Positions 1 through 9,499 are shown, counted from the first letter of the stretch. The stretch: DNA of 64,000 nt from Flavobacterium sp. N1994 (GCF_025947145.1 NZ_CP109999.1:2356001-2420000), one strand, 5' to 3'. Notes: a model not told the origin generated them from the letters alone. Numbers and translations: made by a program.

Positions 1-320
1 AAGGTATTGGTATCGTAATTTTCAACAGACAATAGAAGAATGTCATTAGTTGGATTAGGAAAAGCTATTAGATTGATATTTGCAGTTGGCAAATTGTCTG
101 TTCCTAAAGTGGATATTTCAAAAGGCTGTTGCACCCCTTGAGTAATTCTTCCGTTAGCCCCTGAATTCACTGTATAAACCACTTGGCCTACAGAGTAACT
201 CGAAGAACCTCCAGAGCCTGTTGCATTACCTCCCGAAGCAACAACCGCTTGTTGTGCAAAGCCGGCAGAACATACTGACATTACCAATAATGCTATTAGA
301 AGTACTTGTTTTTGTTTCAT
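1..320 (-). CDS. Secreted protein, probable T9SS cargo (C-terminus outside window)
   Basis: The first 106 codons of a minus-strand gene that runs off the left edge. It opens with a signal peptide (MKQKQVLLIALLVMSVCSAG, then FAQ) and a Gly/Ser-rich stretch. Next come SVGQVVYT and ITQGVQQPFEI, a pairing common just before the sorting domain of Bacteroidota T9SS proteins. FPNPTNDILLLSVEN near the edge looks like the start of a type A sorting domain, so the mature protein may be very short. The ATG lies 63 bases downstream of the preceding gene in the same direction, so co-transcription is possible. No enzymatic domain is visible. The function is unknown; export by T9SS is inferred. Confidence 0.75.
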   Translation of the reverse strand, partial: MKQKQVLLIALLVMSVCSAGFAQQAVVASGGNATGSGGSSSYSVGQVVYTVNSGANGRITQGVQQPFEISTLGTDNLPTANINLIAFPNPTNDILLLSVENYDTNT

Positions 321-383
321 TTCTATTTAAAAATTAAGTTCTAAATGATATGTTGATAAAGAAAACCAGATTTTACTATCAGG

Positions 384-920
384 TTACTCTTTAATCACTT
401 TCATAGTTTTTACCAAACCATCGGCGTATACTTTTACGAAATACGTCCCTGAGGTTAGGCTTGAGATATCAAAGGCTACTTCGTTACTATTAAAAAATTT
501 CGTTAGAACTTCTTGACCTAGTACATTATAAACAGCCACAATGGTGATATTTTTTTCTCCACTGATGTTCAGCATGTCTTTTACTGGGTTAGGATAAAGC
601 ACCACGTTCTTTAAATCTAAATCGGCAGTGGCTAAACTAGTTTGTACACTAATTACATTTTTGAAAACAGGTCCCCATCCGTTACTATTGTCTTTGATAC
701 GGATGTTAAAAACATGCAGTCCAAGAGATGGTAATGTAATTCCGGTTTTGGTTAGTTGTTCAAAAGCGCTGTTAAAGGTTCCGTCTGTGGCTAAAACAGG
801 AGTAGCTAATCCGTATCCTGGATCCGTATCCCAGAAATATTCGGCTTGTAAAATGGTGGATTGAGCTGAGCAAAGGCCTATGGTTAAGAAAGCCGCTAGA
901 GTATATATAAATTTCTTCAT
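384..920 (-). CDS. T9SS-sorted secreted protein with one WDTDPG-type domain
   Basis: A 178-residue protein with a signal peptide (about 1-19, ending CSAQ) and one domain of about 80 residues that begins AEYFWDTDPGYG and ends GLHVFNIRIKDNSNGWGP. A T9SS type A sorting domain follows (LYPNPVKDML near 110, ending VKTMKVIKE). The same domain occurs twice in the 2266-3045 protein. The gene starts 15 bases after the stop of the beta-helix-like gene 938-2122 and must share its transcript. I know no named family for the domain. The conserved aromatic, Asp and Trp residues suggest a small beta-rich surface module; that role is inference. Confidence 0.88.
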   Translation of the reverse strand: MKKFIYTLAAFLTIGLCSAQSTILQAEYFWDTDPGYGLATPVLATDGTFNSAFEQLTKTGITLPSLGLHVFNIRIKDNSNGWGPVFKNVISVQTSLATADLDLKNVVLYPNPVKDMLNISGEKNITIVAVYNVLGQEVLTKFFNSNEVAFDISSLTSGTYFVKVYADGLVKTMKVIKE

Positions 921-937
921 CTGTTGTATCTTTAAAA

Positions 938-2122
938 TTATTTAGAAAAACCTGAACCAGTAACGTTCAATGTACTAGTGTTTAAAATCTGTCTTGGAGT
1001 AACCAAATAGTTAATTTGAGGCATAGCTCCTGAATCAGGTCCCCAATAATTAGCCCAACTGTTCGAGCCTCCATAATGACCTGCATCGTTTCGGGTTAAG
1101 TCTAAATCGGTGTACAATACCGATGGATTTCCAGCATTAACATTCCCTCCCGTTACGGTATAAGTAGTATTGTTAAAACTCATATTGACTGCTCCTGTAT
1201 TATTGCTTTGCGTTATAGGACTGCCAGAGGTTACGAATGCATTGGTAAATACATTGTAGGTTGCTGTTACTGTTGCAATACCGTAGTATTCTATACAGGC
1301 CGTGGTTTGACCTACCACAAAAGAAACCGCGTTGTTCATGATGGTAATATTCCCTGCAGTATTGGCATTAGCAATATCAATGTAGATTGGAGCAACATCG
1401 CCACCGTTAGGTTGGTAAATGGTATTATTAATAATTTCATCAGATCCACCGGCTTTTATCTTGTATGCATAGATGCCTGATGTAAAGTTATTCCAGAATT
1501 TAAAGTTATAACTGTCTTGTTGATTGGTGATTCCACTTGTAGTAGCGTTTCCTATAAATTCAACATCACTTGTGGCAAGACTGGTATCTGTCCCCTGACT
1601 ATAAGCACTTAAAGACCCTGAGGTATTTCCGGTAACTCTTCCGTGTGAAATAGCAATATAGCCTATAACATTGCATCCTGATATATTTGTTGTAGTATTA
1701 GGAAAACTTCCATCTACATTATTCAAATAACAGTTGTATAAGTTTACGGTAGTTCTTCCTCCGGTAGTAGCTCCGGTAACCGTAACATTATAAATCGTAA
1801 AATTTCCAGAGCTTAAATTATTAAAGGTAACTACTCTTCCAGCTGATGGAGTAATATTAATAGATCCCTGAATAAAATATTTGTTGTAAATAGTTTCCGA
1901 AACGAAAGTCAAGGATTTGTTGATGGTCAGATTTTCAACATAAGCAGTACCGTTAGTTTTGGGTTGGATGATGATTCGGTCTCCATTGGCCGCAGCTGTA
2001 ATAGCAGCACCTACAGTTGCATAAGCACCACCAGCACCTAAGTTTCTAACGTGTAAATCAGCAGCAGAAACCATTGAGGTAATAAGCCCTACAAGTGCCA
2101 TAAAAAGTAATTGTTTTTTCAT
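938..2122 (-). CDS. Secreted beta-helix-like protein (cassette copy 1)
   Basis: A 394-residue protein with a signal peptide (MKKQLLFMALVGLITSMVSA). The mature part begins with DLHVRNLGAGGAYATVGAAI and GDRIIIQP, the usual opening of right-handed parallel beta-helix (pectate-lyase-like) proteins, and is rich in Asn, Thr, Ile and Val in short rung-like repeats. No catalytic signature is visible. It has no T9SS sorting domain (the end is LNVTGSGFSK), unlike its downstream partner at 384-920. It is clearly paralogous to the 3078-4292 gene along its length. The fold is inferred from sequence style, and the substrate is unknown. Confidence 0.85.
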   Translation of the reverse strand: MKKQLLFMALVGLITSMVSAADLHVRNLGAGGAYATVGAAITAAANGDRIIIQPKTNGTAYVENLTINKSLTFVSETIYNKYFIQGSINITPSAGRVVTFNNLSSGNFTIYNVTVTGATTGGRTTVNLYNCYLNNVDGSFPNTTTNISGCNVIGYIAISHGRVTGNTSGSLSAYSQGTDTSLATSDVEFIGNATTSGITNQQDSYNFKFWNNFTSGIYAYKIKAGGSDEIINNTIYQPNGGDVAPIYIDIANANTAGNITIMNNAVSFVVGQTTACIEYYGIATVTATYNVFTNAFVTSGSPITQSNNTGAVNMSFNNTTYTVTGGNVNAGNPSVLYTDLDLTRNDAGHYGGSNSWANYWGPDSGAMPQINYLVTPRQILNTSTLNVTGSGFSK

Positions 2123-2217
2123 TGAATAAGGTTTGTATTAATTGTTATTTGTTTTTTGAGAGCCCAAATATCGACTTTTATTTTTTTTAAAGTACTAAAT
2201 TTTAACATCAAAGGAAT

Positions 2218-2246
2218 AGAAAGCCAGTCTTTGACTGGCTTTTGTT
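2218..2246 (-). terminator. Hairpin terminator after the 2266-3045 gene
   Basis: Read on the minus strand, AAAGCCAGTC, a three-base loop and GACTGGCTTT form a perfect ten-base-pair stem about 20 bases after the stop of the 2266-3045 gene. The following T-tract is short. It separates the two cassettes into two transcripts. Confidence 0.6.
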
Positions 2247-2265
2247 TTATAAGAGATTAAACGAA

Positions 2266-3045
2266 TTATCGTTTGATCATTTTTTTGTTGAATGTAAGTC
2301 CCTCCGGTGTAGTTACTTTCAGTAGGTAAGTTCCGATAGCTAATCCTTCGATATTTACTTCATTATTAGCTGTTGATGTTACCATTTGTCTTCCGTTAAG
2401 ATCAACAATGATAACGCTCTCAATATCCTTGTTGAATCGAATTACTGTTGTTCCCGGATTAGGAGAGAAATAGTAACTATCAGCAAGAGTATTCGGATTG
2501 ATACTTAAAACAGCTTCTATTACAATAACCTGTTTATTTACCGGACCCCAGACCCCTGTGTTATCTTTGGCTCGTACATTCAAAACGTGTAATCCTAAGG
2601 GGTTTACTATGCTTACATCTGTTTTTACAAATTTTTCTACAGTGCTGCTAAAGTCTCCATCAGTAGCAGTAAATGGCAAACCATTGCCTTCTCCGGGATC
2701 GGTGTCCCAGAAATATTCAACTTGTGATAAAGTTGGTACTGCGTTAGTACCCAAAATTGCCGGATTCACATAAACCACTTGTTTATTTACAGGTCCCCAT
2801 TGATTGTTGGAGTCTTTAGATCTAACGTTAAAAACGTGCAGCCCTGTGGTGGCAGGCACAGCAATTGTACTTGATGAAAATGATTCAAGATTGGCATTAA
2901 AGCTGCCATCGGTAGCATTAAAAACAATCCCATTACCTTCGCCCGGATCGGTATCCCAGAAATATTCTGTCTTTGATACTACTTGTCCCCAGGAGTTCAT
3001 ACAAACGCACAATAGGATTGGTAGTATATATTTAATTTTATTCAT
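2266..3045 (-). CDS. T9SS-sorted secreted protein with two WDTDPG-type domains
   Basis: A 259-residue protein with a signal peptide (about 1-20, ending SWG-Q) and two tandem copies of an 80-residue domain. Each copy starts with EYFWDTDPGEGNG, continues through ATDG and GLHV, and ends in WGPVNKQV. A T9SS type A sorting domain follows (YYFSPNPGTTVIRF near 195, ending FNKKMIKR). It begins 32 bases after the beta-helix-like gene 3078-4292, so the two form a pair like 938-2122 with 384-920. The doubled domain and the single-domain protein at 384-920 indicate domain gain or loss after cassette duplication. The biochemical function is unknown. Confidence 0.88.
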   Translation of the reverse strand: MNKIKYILPILLCVCMNSWGQVVSKTEYFWDTDPGEGNGIVFNATDGSFNANLESFSSSTIAVPATTGLHVFNVRSKDSNNQWGPVNKQVVYVNPAILGTNAVPTLSQVEYFWDTDPGEGNGLPFTATDGDFSSTVEKFVKTDVSIVNPLGLHVLNVRAKDNTGVWGPVNKQVIVIEAVLSINPNTLADSYYFSPNPGTTVIRFNKDIESVIIVDLNGRQMVTSTANNEVNIEGLAIGTYLLKVTTPEGLTFNKKMIKR

Positions 3046-3077
3046 AGTCGTAAATTATAGTTTAGTTTAAAATAAAA

Positions 3078-4292
3078 TTATTTAGTAACAGCAGTTCCGT
3101 TGGAACTGAAAGTAGTAGTTCCGTTAAAGATTGTTCTTGGCGTATTCAGGAAAAACACATGTGGTTTGCTGGTTACTCCAGTCCAGTAATTACTCCAGGC
3201 ATAAGAACCACCTGTTGGTCCCATATCACTTCTTGTTAAATCGATGTCAGCAAAAGTATTATCAGGATTTCCACCATTTATAATAGTTCCCGATGCAACG
3301 CCCGTATTAGATGAAAAATTATAAGGGCCTGAAATATTGTTCGTGTTAACATCAACATTTGTTGAAATAAATGAAGTGCCTAACGTGCTCGCTTCATTGA
3401 TGTTATACTGAACCAGAACATAAGGTGCAGAGGAAAGCGAATTAATTACTCCTGCCGTGCTTCCAAAATCAAAAGCATTGTTCACGATGCTAATGTTGGC
3501 TATATCCGCTGCGCTAATAGTTATGCCATATTCATTTACCTTATTCGTATAAAGAAAATTATTGTAAATTTCATTTGTGGTAGCTGCCTTAACTTTAGTT
3601 ACCGTTAAACTAGGGCCACCCAAACCATCATTGATGAAGTTATTCATTACATGGAATGCATATTTACCAGACCCTAACGTTACTAAATTGTCAACATAGT
3701 TTCCAGAGGCAGGATAGGATACCTTATTGGCGATAATGTAAACATCTCCTGTTCCTGCAATAGCAAAAGTATCGTCTACCAATGTAATTCTCTTGGTAGC
3801 ATTGGCCGTAACAATACCATGTACTATGCTAATCGCAGCACAATCACTACCGGTGATAGTAGCAGTTACACCTGGAGTACCAAGGTTAATGTTTCCGGCA
3901 ACAAAACAATTTAAAATGTTTACATTTTGTCTTGATCCCGAAACGGCACCGCTCATAGTAATCGACTGGGTGTTGACTATGTAGGCATCCTGAATGGTTA
4001 CCGTTCTGTTTTCCATGGCTTCGATGGTAATCGTACCATTAATTTCGTATTTATCTCCCTGAATCTCCGTAACAAATGTTAGTGATTTATTGACCAAAAC
4101 ACTTTCCTGATACGGAACGTTTCCTACTTTTGGGCGAATGATAATTCGGTCACCATCATTTGCCGCTGTAATTGCCGCTGTAATTGTTGCATAAGCACCA
4201 CCTGCACCAGCATCTCTTACGATTAAGTCGGTTGCAGAAGCCATTGAGGTAAATAAACCGGCGATGGCCATAAAGAGTAATTGTTTTTTCAT
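3078..4292 (-). CDS. Secreted beta-helix-like protein (cassette copy 2)
   Basis: About 404 residues from the chosen ATG, which puts a standard signal peptide (MKKQLLFMAIAGLFTSMASA) at the N-terminus. An in-frame ATG eight codons earlier (4316) would add a charged tail, and the paralogue at 938-2122 has no such extension. After the signal peptide come DLIVRDAGAGGAYATITAAI and GDRIIIRP, nearly the same as in the paralogue, then Asn/Thr-rich rung-like repeats. No sorting domain is seen at the C-terminus. A parallel beta-helix fold is inferred. It is the first gene of the upstream cassette and is followed by the two-domain WDTDPG protein. Confidence 0.85.
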   Translation of the reverse strand: MKKQLLFMAIAGLFTSMASATDLIVRDAGAGGAYATITAAITAANDGDRIIIRPKVGNVPYQESVLVNKSLTFVTEIQGDKYEINGTITIEAMENRTVTIQDAYIVNTQSITMSGAVSGSRQNVNILNCFVAGNINLGTPGVTATITGSDCAAISIVHGIVTANATKRITLVDDTFAIAGTGDVYIIANKVSYPASGNYVDNLVTLGSGKYAFHVMNNFINDGLGGPSLTVTKVKAATTNEIYNNFLYTNKVNEYGITISAADIANISIVNNAFDFGSTAGVINSLSSAPYVLVQYNINEASTLGTSFISTNVDVNTNNISGPYNFSSNTGVASGTIINGGNPDNTFADIDLTRSDMGPTGGSYAWSNYWTGVTSKPHVFFLNTPRTIFNGTTTFSSNGTAVTK

Positions 4293-4520
4293 TTTGTTTT
4301 TTGTTTCGCTTTTCATCCCCCTACTTTAGGATCAGATTTTAGTTAATAAATTATTTTATTGGTATTAATTTCCTAGATAGTGGTTTTTTTGTTCAACCAG
4401 ACTCAAATGTTGGGCTGCAAACCTACACTATTAAATCATTTTAACAAATTATTAAAAATATATAGTGCAGAGCAACTTCCTTTTTTTAATATTACACAAA
4501 CGATTTATTCATTACTAATT

Positions 4521-4937
4521 TCAAACATTTAACTTTGATTTAAACTCATCGTAAAATAAGGATTGGTCGTTTTTCATCACTAATAAAGAACATACTCCAG
4601 ACAGAATAACAGGAATGCCAGTTACTATTGAAAGGCTATAGCTTTCAAGTCCTCCAAAGTTTCTGTTAATTCCGGATGAGATACAAGAGATAACAATCAA
4701 AACTAGTACAGTAGCCCAAAGTAAATGGGATGTCAATTTTACATTGGGACGAAACAAGAGGACTGCAAAGGACAAGGTGATTACAATAAGTATCAATTCT
4801 AAAAATTGCAGCAGCCAATACTCCCATTCGAAAGAAAAAAAACCAACCTCTTTTTCAAACGCTTTTATAGCTACAACCGATGCCGATAAAGCAATCAAGA
4901 TGACCAAAATTCCTAATACTTTGTATGCCGTTTTCAA
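4521..4937 (-). CDS. Small integral membrane protein, unknown function
   Basis: A 138-residue protein with four likely membrane helices (about 7-25, 42-64, 74-92 and 100-120) joined by short loops. There is no recognised motif. It begins six bases after the stop of the secreted-protein gene 4944-6065 and is therefore probably its operon partner. Confidence 0.75.
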   Translation of the reverse strand: MKTAYKVLGILVILIALSASVVAIKAFEKEVGFFSFEWEYWLLQFLELILIVITLSFAVLLFRPNVKLTSHLLWATVLVLIVISCISSGINRNFGGLESYSLSIVTGIPVILSGVCSLLVMKNDQSLFYDEFKSKLNV

Positions 4938-4943
4938 GAGTCT

Positions 4944-6065
4944 CTATTTTTCCATTTTCAACCAGAAGTAATCATTCCAACCTTCTATCAAATGCGTTGG
5001 GTCAGTGTTTTTAGCTCGATCTTGTTCTGGACTTTGAACAATCCTATTGTTTTTTACAGAAAAAGTATAGGCTCTAGGTTTTTTCTCTCCTTCAATGGTT
5101 AATTCTGCTTTATAGGCTCCATCAGGTAAGCTGGCAAACTTTACTTCTCCTGGTTTGTCAATTAATTTAAACGCACAAGAGTTTTCATTCCATTTGGCTT
5201 GTTCTACTTGAGCTGTATTCATACCATTACCATAATGTTGTGCATATAATTTAGTATCCTTAAATAGTTTAACACCCCATTTCACGCTTTTATTTGTATT
5301 TCTGTTGTTGGCAGGGTTTGGTTGAAATTCTTCGTGATTTAAGTAAAATCCAAATACTAAATTTCCTGTATCGGCATAATTCATGTAAGCGTAATTATTC
5401 CAAGGACCTCTAGTCACATACATTTCGCTAATAGCAGCATAAGGATCGTTATTGGTTAGTTTGGCAATTTCAAAATCAAACGAATAGAACATTTTGTCTC
5501 CGGCATAAAAATCCAATCGGTACATTCCTGGACCATTTTTTTTAGCATCGATGTCAGTGTCTCCTACCCATTCTCCGTTACGTTGGTACCGACTGTTTGG
5601 CACATTGTATTTTGTCTTTTTGCCATCATCAAAAGTTTGTGTTCCTGAGTATTCAAAATAGTTTAGGTATTGACCATCTTTAAAGACTTTGATTTTTAAG
5701 TAATCTTCTTGGTCATGAATAGCATCTACAGTTGTTCCATTCATGGTTTTATTTGGAACAAAAGTGGCGGTATATCCTTCTAAGTGGGTTAATCCTTCTA
5801 GACCAACATTTGTGCCGTATAGTAAAGAGCTAAAAGTTATTGCTGGAGTTTGTTTGAAAGTGGTCCAGTCTAATTTGAGTCCAGCAGATCCCGTGCCCGC
5901 ACCTGTTTTCTTTTTAACGTTTTTTAAAACTTCTTCACCTGTCTTAACGGTCTCAGTAACATTATTCACATCTTTAGCTGCCTTTTTGAGTTTACTGAGT
6001 AATTGGGCGCTGGTGTTGCTAAGGGAAAGAAAGAGCAATCCAATAACTAGGGTCTGTTTTTTCAT
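4944..6065 (-). CDS. Secreted/periplasmic protein, unknown function
   Basis: A 373-residue protein with a signal peptide (about 1-20, ending NTSA-Q), a Lys-rich linker (LSKLKKAAKDVNN) and then one globular region rich in Tyr, Phe and Trp. No T9SS sorting domain or lipobox is visible, so a soluble periplasmic location is the simplest reading. It lies upstream of, and nearly touching, a four-helix membrane protein gene, and downstream of a two-component system in the same direction. I do not recognise the family. Confidence 0.8.
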   Translation of the reverse strand: MKKQTLVIGLLFLSLSNTSAQLLSKLKKAAKDVNNVTETVKTGEEVLKNVKKKTGAGTGSAGLKLDWTTFKQTPAITFSSLLYGTNVGLEGLTHLEGYTATFVPNKTMNGTTVDAIHDQEDYLKIKVFKDGQYLNYFEYSGTQTFDDGKKTKYNVPNSRYQRNGEWVGDTDIDAKKNGPGMYRLDFYAGDKMFYSFDFEIAKLTNNDPYAAISEMYVTRGPWNNYAYMNYADTGNLVFGFYLNHEEFQPNPANNRNTNKSVKWGVKLFKDTKLYAQHYGNGMNTAQVEQAKWNENSCAFKLIDKPGEVKFASLPDGAYKAELTIEGEKKPRAYTFSVKNNRIVQSPEQDRAKNTDPTHLIEGWNDYFWLKMEK

Positions 6066-6221
6066 TTGATTCTGATTTTAATTGTTTTGTTTAACATTTT
6101 ATGAAATACAATGCAATAATAAATCAAAGGAGAATAAGGATTTTGACCAATGAACTAACGTATAGTTTTTAAATATTAACGTATGGTTTCATAGGACGAA
6201 CGTTTTTGGTCAAATGAGAAT

Positions 6222-6971
6222 TTAAAGGTTTTCGAGCAAAACAAGGAACTCTTCTTTCTTGCGAACTGATAGCGGCACCGATAATTTGTTCTTCATCACT
6301 ACCTTATTGCCACCATCTGCTTTTACAAAATGGTCAAAATATGCCATGTTAATCAGATGCGATTTGTGGGTTCTGAAAAACTTATGTGGTGTTAAGAGCA
6401 TTTCGTACTCTTTGAGGTTGGTGGAAACAACAAGTTTAGGTGCATTAATCAGGTTGAAGGTTGTATAGTTTTTATCCGATTCACAGCTGATTATATCCTG
6501 TATGTTTACAGAGTAAATGCGGTCTGAGGTTTTCAAAATCAATTTCTGAAGGTTCTTGGGGCGTTCTAAATTGACAAATAGGTTGTTTAGTTTCATGTCA
6601 AAAACTTCTTTCGCTAATGAATCTTCAGCTTTTTTTACTGCTTCCCTCAAATCGCTTGCTTGTAATGGTTTTAGCAGATAATCAATAGCCGAAAAGCGAA
6701 AAGCTCTAATAGCAAAGTCTTCATATCCAGTGATAAATATAACCTTAAACTGTATTGGTTTCAATCTTTGAAGTAATTCAAAGCCATTGCCGTCGGGCAT
6801 TTCAATGTCGAGGAAAACAATGTCGGGTACTAATTGTTTGATAAGTTTCACTCCCGACTCTACTGAATCGGCCTGGCCAATAATAGATATAGTTGGGCAG
6901 TTCGCTTTGATAATGGCAATGTTTTCTTTTCGAATAGATTCGATATCATCAATGACAATGGCTCGTAACAT
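6222..6971 (-). CDS. LytTR-family response regulator
   Basis: A 249-residue two-domain regulator. The receiver domain (about 1-120) has the acidic pair in VIDD (8-9), the phosphoacceptor Asp55 in IVFLDIEMPD, and the conserved Lys in YLLKPL. The LytTR DNA-binding domain (about 145-245) carries ILKTSDRIYSVNIQDIISCE and FFRTHKSHLIN. It starts five bases after the stop of the histidine kinase gene 6977-9115, so kinase and regulator form one operon. Such regulators bind short direct repeats upstream of their targets. The target here is not known; the genes just downstream (4521-6065) are candidates. Confidence 0.95.
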   Translation of the reverse strand: MLRAIVIDDIESIRKENIAIIKANCPTISIIGQADSVESGVKLIKQLVPDIVFLDIEMPDGNGFELLQRLKPIQFKVIFITGYEDFAIRAFRFSAIDYLLKPLQASDLREAVKKAEDSLAKEVFDMKLNNLFVNLERPKNLQKLILKTSDRIYSVNIQDIISCESDKNYTTFNLINAPKLVVSTNLKEYEMLLTPHKFFRTHKSHLINMAYFDHFVKADGGNKVVMKNKLSVPLSVRKKEEFLVLLENL

Positions 6972-6976
6972 GGTGT

Positions 6977-9115
6977 TTAATTTTCGTAAATGTAGGGAAT
7001 TTCAAAAACAACTTTGGCTCCTATAACCTTAGTTTCATTGTCCAAAATATTATCCGTAACCACAACAAAATCCTGATTTTTTGTATAGTTTACTAGCCGC
7101 TCTTTGGTAATCGTCATCGCCAATGATTTGTGATTGGTCGATTTCTGAACAGAATCAAATCCCTTACCGTTATCAGTAACTTCAAAAAACAATTTGGTGT
7201 CTTTTAAATAAAAATGAATTGCTACTTTTCCGTTTACCGAAGTATCACTCAATCCGTGCTTTATAGCGTTTTCTATAAAAGGCTGCGTTAGCATAGGCGG
7301 TAAAAAAATGGAGTCGCTTTCAATAGCTTCTTCAACTGCTACCCAATAGGTAAACTTGTTGTTGTAAAGCAATTGCTGAATAGCCAAATAGTTTTCAATC
7401 ATTTCGACTTCTTCGGCTAATGAAATATAATTCTCATTCGAATTTTCCAGAATCTGACGCGTTAGTTTTGAAAATTTATCCAAATAATTTACGGCATCTT
7501 GGTCTTGTTTGTTAAAAATAAGCGATCGTATGTTTTGAATAGAATTAAAGATAAAATGCGGATTCATTTGCGTAATCAAGAGCTTTTGCTTGATTTGGTT
7601 TTTCTCTAATCCGGCAATAGCCTGTTTTTGTTTGTTATTTCGATAGTAAAAATAGGCTCCTACTAAAATCAACAAAAGTAAGCCTGATAGTCCGATCAAC
7701 AGGTTGTTTTTAGCGGCGGTTTTCTTTTGGGCATCCAACTTGATAGCCGATAGTTTTTTTCCCTGAATTAGTTTCTGACTTAGTTCTTTTTTCTCAAAGT
7801 CGTACATCAATTGTTGCTGAGCCATTTTATTTCTTGATTTCACAAGAGCGTTTTTCTTCTCTGCCTCTAGCTCTATTTCTGCTAATTTCTTTTCTTGGAT
7901 TATTTTTTGTTGCAACTCCTTTTTTTCAAAATTGTATTTCAGAAGCTGTTGTGCCAATTCGTTTTTTGAGGATTGTATTTGACTCGAATCGGATATTTTC
8001 TCGTTGAACTGATATATTTTTATGGCTTTTTCATAATCCTTATTTGCAGTGTAAATGTCGTATAGTAAATTGGCGACATCTTTCTGAAGTGTTACATTTC
8101 CTGTTTTTTTGCTCAGTTCAAAAGCCTTATCTGCATAAGGACCTGCTTTGGCGACCTCTCCCTTTTTAAAATATAAAATACCTAGATTAAAGTTAGAAAC
8201 CGCAATAGCTATATTATCAGGAGGTAAGGTTTTCATACCCAAAACTTCCAGAAATAACTTTTCGGCTTCCTCAAAATTTGAAAGTTTCATTTGTGTATCT
8301 CCAGCTCTTGATAAAGCGAGACCTGTTTGGGTATCAGCCCTTATTTTCCTTGTTATTTCTAATGCTTTGTTGCTATACTCAAGCGACTCAGAATATTTTT
8401 TAAGTTTACTATAGGCATATGCAATACTCGTGTAGGACGTTGCTTTGAGGTATAAGGTATGTTTGACAGGATTCTCGCTATATGAAATATCGTAATATTT
8501 TACAGCCTCCTTGCTGTATTCTATGGCTTTATCCCATTGTTGTTGTTCTCTGTAAACATGTGACATCATCGTTAAGGCATAAGGGACTTGTTCGGCATTA
8601 CGTTTCTTGTCTTTTTCAAAAAATTTAAGTGAGGCGAAGATGAGTGGTATTGCCTTATCTTCTTGTTTCATCAGCGTGTAAAGCTGGGCTTTGTTGAGAT
8701 TGGCAACATAATAGTTATCTAAAGATTTGACTGATTTTAATATACCAAGGGCTTTGTCATGATATGCCAATGCTTTTTCATATAGTGTTTTATGAGATAG
8801 GTCATTCGCAAGGGCAGAGTAATAAGTGCCGAGCCATTCACCGTATTTTTTATGTAGAGTAGGAGTAGTGCTTTTTTCATAGTTTTTTTCAGCCAAGGCA
8901 CCCATCATACCGCTCAGATAGAGGTAATTCTTGTCATATTCGTTGTGATAGTTGGCATCCATAACATCTGATATGAGTTGTATTCTTGTAGTGTCGTGGA
9001 GTTTTGGATTTCGCAACACGATTTTTAAGGAATCAATAATTTTGTCTTGACCGTAGGATGCAGAAGAGATAAATAAAAAGGCAAGTACAGAGACGAAGCG
9101 AATAATTTTAAACAT
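6977..9115 (-). CDS. TPR sensor histidine kinase, LytS/YpdA type
   Basis: A 712-residue protein with an N-terminal signal sequence (ends SASYG-Q), then about 350 residues of tetratricopeptide repeats, then a Lys/Glu-rich coiled coil holding two similar blocks (QQLLKYNFEKKELQQK and QQLMYDFEKKELSQK). A single membrane helix (about 470-490, LLIGLSGLLLLILVGAYFYY) follows. The His_kinase region has the phosphoacceptor His near 518 in QMNPHFIFNSIQNI, and the ATPase domain has N and G boxes (PFIENAIKHGL, DNGKGF). The TPRs probably face the periplasm and sense an unknown signal. Its partner is the LytTR regulator immediately downstream. Confidence 0.95.
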   Translation of the reverse strand: MFKIIRFVSVLAFLFISSASYGQDKIIDSLKIVLRNPKLHDTTRIQLISDVMDANYHNEYDKNYLYLSGMMGALAEKNYEKSTTPTLHKKYGEWLGTYYSALANDLSHKTLYEKALAYHDKALGILKSVKSLDNYYVANLNKAQLYTLMKQEDKAIPLIFASLKFFEKDKKRNAEQVPYALTMMSHVYREQQQWDKAIEYSKEAVKYYDISYSENPVKHTLYLKATSYTSIAYAYSKLKKYSESLEYSNKALEITRKIRADTQTGLALSRAGDTQMKLSNFEEAEKLFLEVLGMKTLPPDNIAIAVSNFNLGILYFKKGEVAKAGPYADKAFELSKKTGNVTLQKDVANLLYDIYTANKDYEKAIKIYQFNEKISDSSQIQSSKNELAQQLLKYNFEKKELQQKIIQEKKLAEIELEAEKKNALVKSRNKMAQQQLMYDFEKKELSQKLIQGKKLSAIKLDAQKKTAAKNNLLIGLSGLLLLILVGAYFYYRNNKQKQAIAGLEKNQIKQKLLITQMNPHFIFNSIQNIRSLIFNKQDQDAVNYLDKFSKLTRQILENSNENYISLAEEVEMIENYLAIQQLLYNNKFTYWVAVEEAIESDSIFLPPMLTQPFIENAIKHGLSDTSVNGKVAIHFYLKDTKLFFEVTDNGKGFDSVQKSTNHKSLAMTITKERLVNYTKNQDFVVVTDNILDNETKVIGAKVVFEIPYIYEN

Positions 9116-9303
9116 ATTTTATTTGGATTGTATACTTGGGGCTAAAATAGGAAATAAAAAAGAATATTTTTTTTGAAGAAATAATTTCAGAGGAAATGTA
9201 GACTATAAAAAAGGCACAATTATCGTGTTATTCTTTTAAGCTCACTTTTCGCAGATTGGAATCGTCGATTTGATAAAAATGGTTTTCTATAATATTTACA
9301 AAT

Positions 9304-9334
9304 AAAAAAGCCCGATACTTTCGTATCAGGCTTT
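9304..9334 (-). terminator. Terminator of tRNA-Asn
   Basis: On the minus strand, GCCTGATAC, a GAAA tetraloop and GTATCGGGC (nine pairs, one G-U) are followed by a run of T. It begins a few bases after the tRNA 3' end. Confidence 0.85.
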
Positions 9335-9341
9335 CTGTTAG

Positions 9342-9415
9342 CTCCCCCTCTTGGGCTCGAACCAAGGACCCTCTGATTAACAGTCAGATGCTCTAACCAA
9401 CTGAGCTAAGGAGGA
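9342..9415 (-). tRNA. tRNA-Asn (GTT anticodon)
   Basis: A 74-base cloverleaf on the minus strand. The acceptor stem is TCCTCCT/AGGGGGA (one G-U), the D-arm is GCTCAGTTGGTTAGAGC, and the anticodon stem TCTGA/TCAGA encloses the loop CTGTTAA with anticodon GTT. The T-loop is GGTTCGAGCC. The discriminator is G and no CCA is encoded. A tetraloop terminator follows. Confidence 0.95.
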
Positions 9416-9499
9416 AGATAGTTTATCTTTTAAGCGGTTGCAAATATAGAACGATTTTTATTTTTTACAAACAATTTTTAAAATTTATTTAAAAAAACA

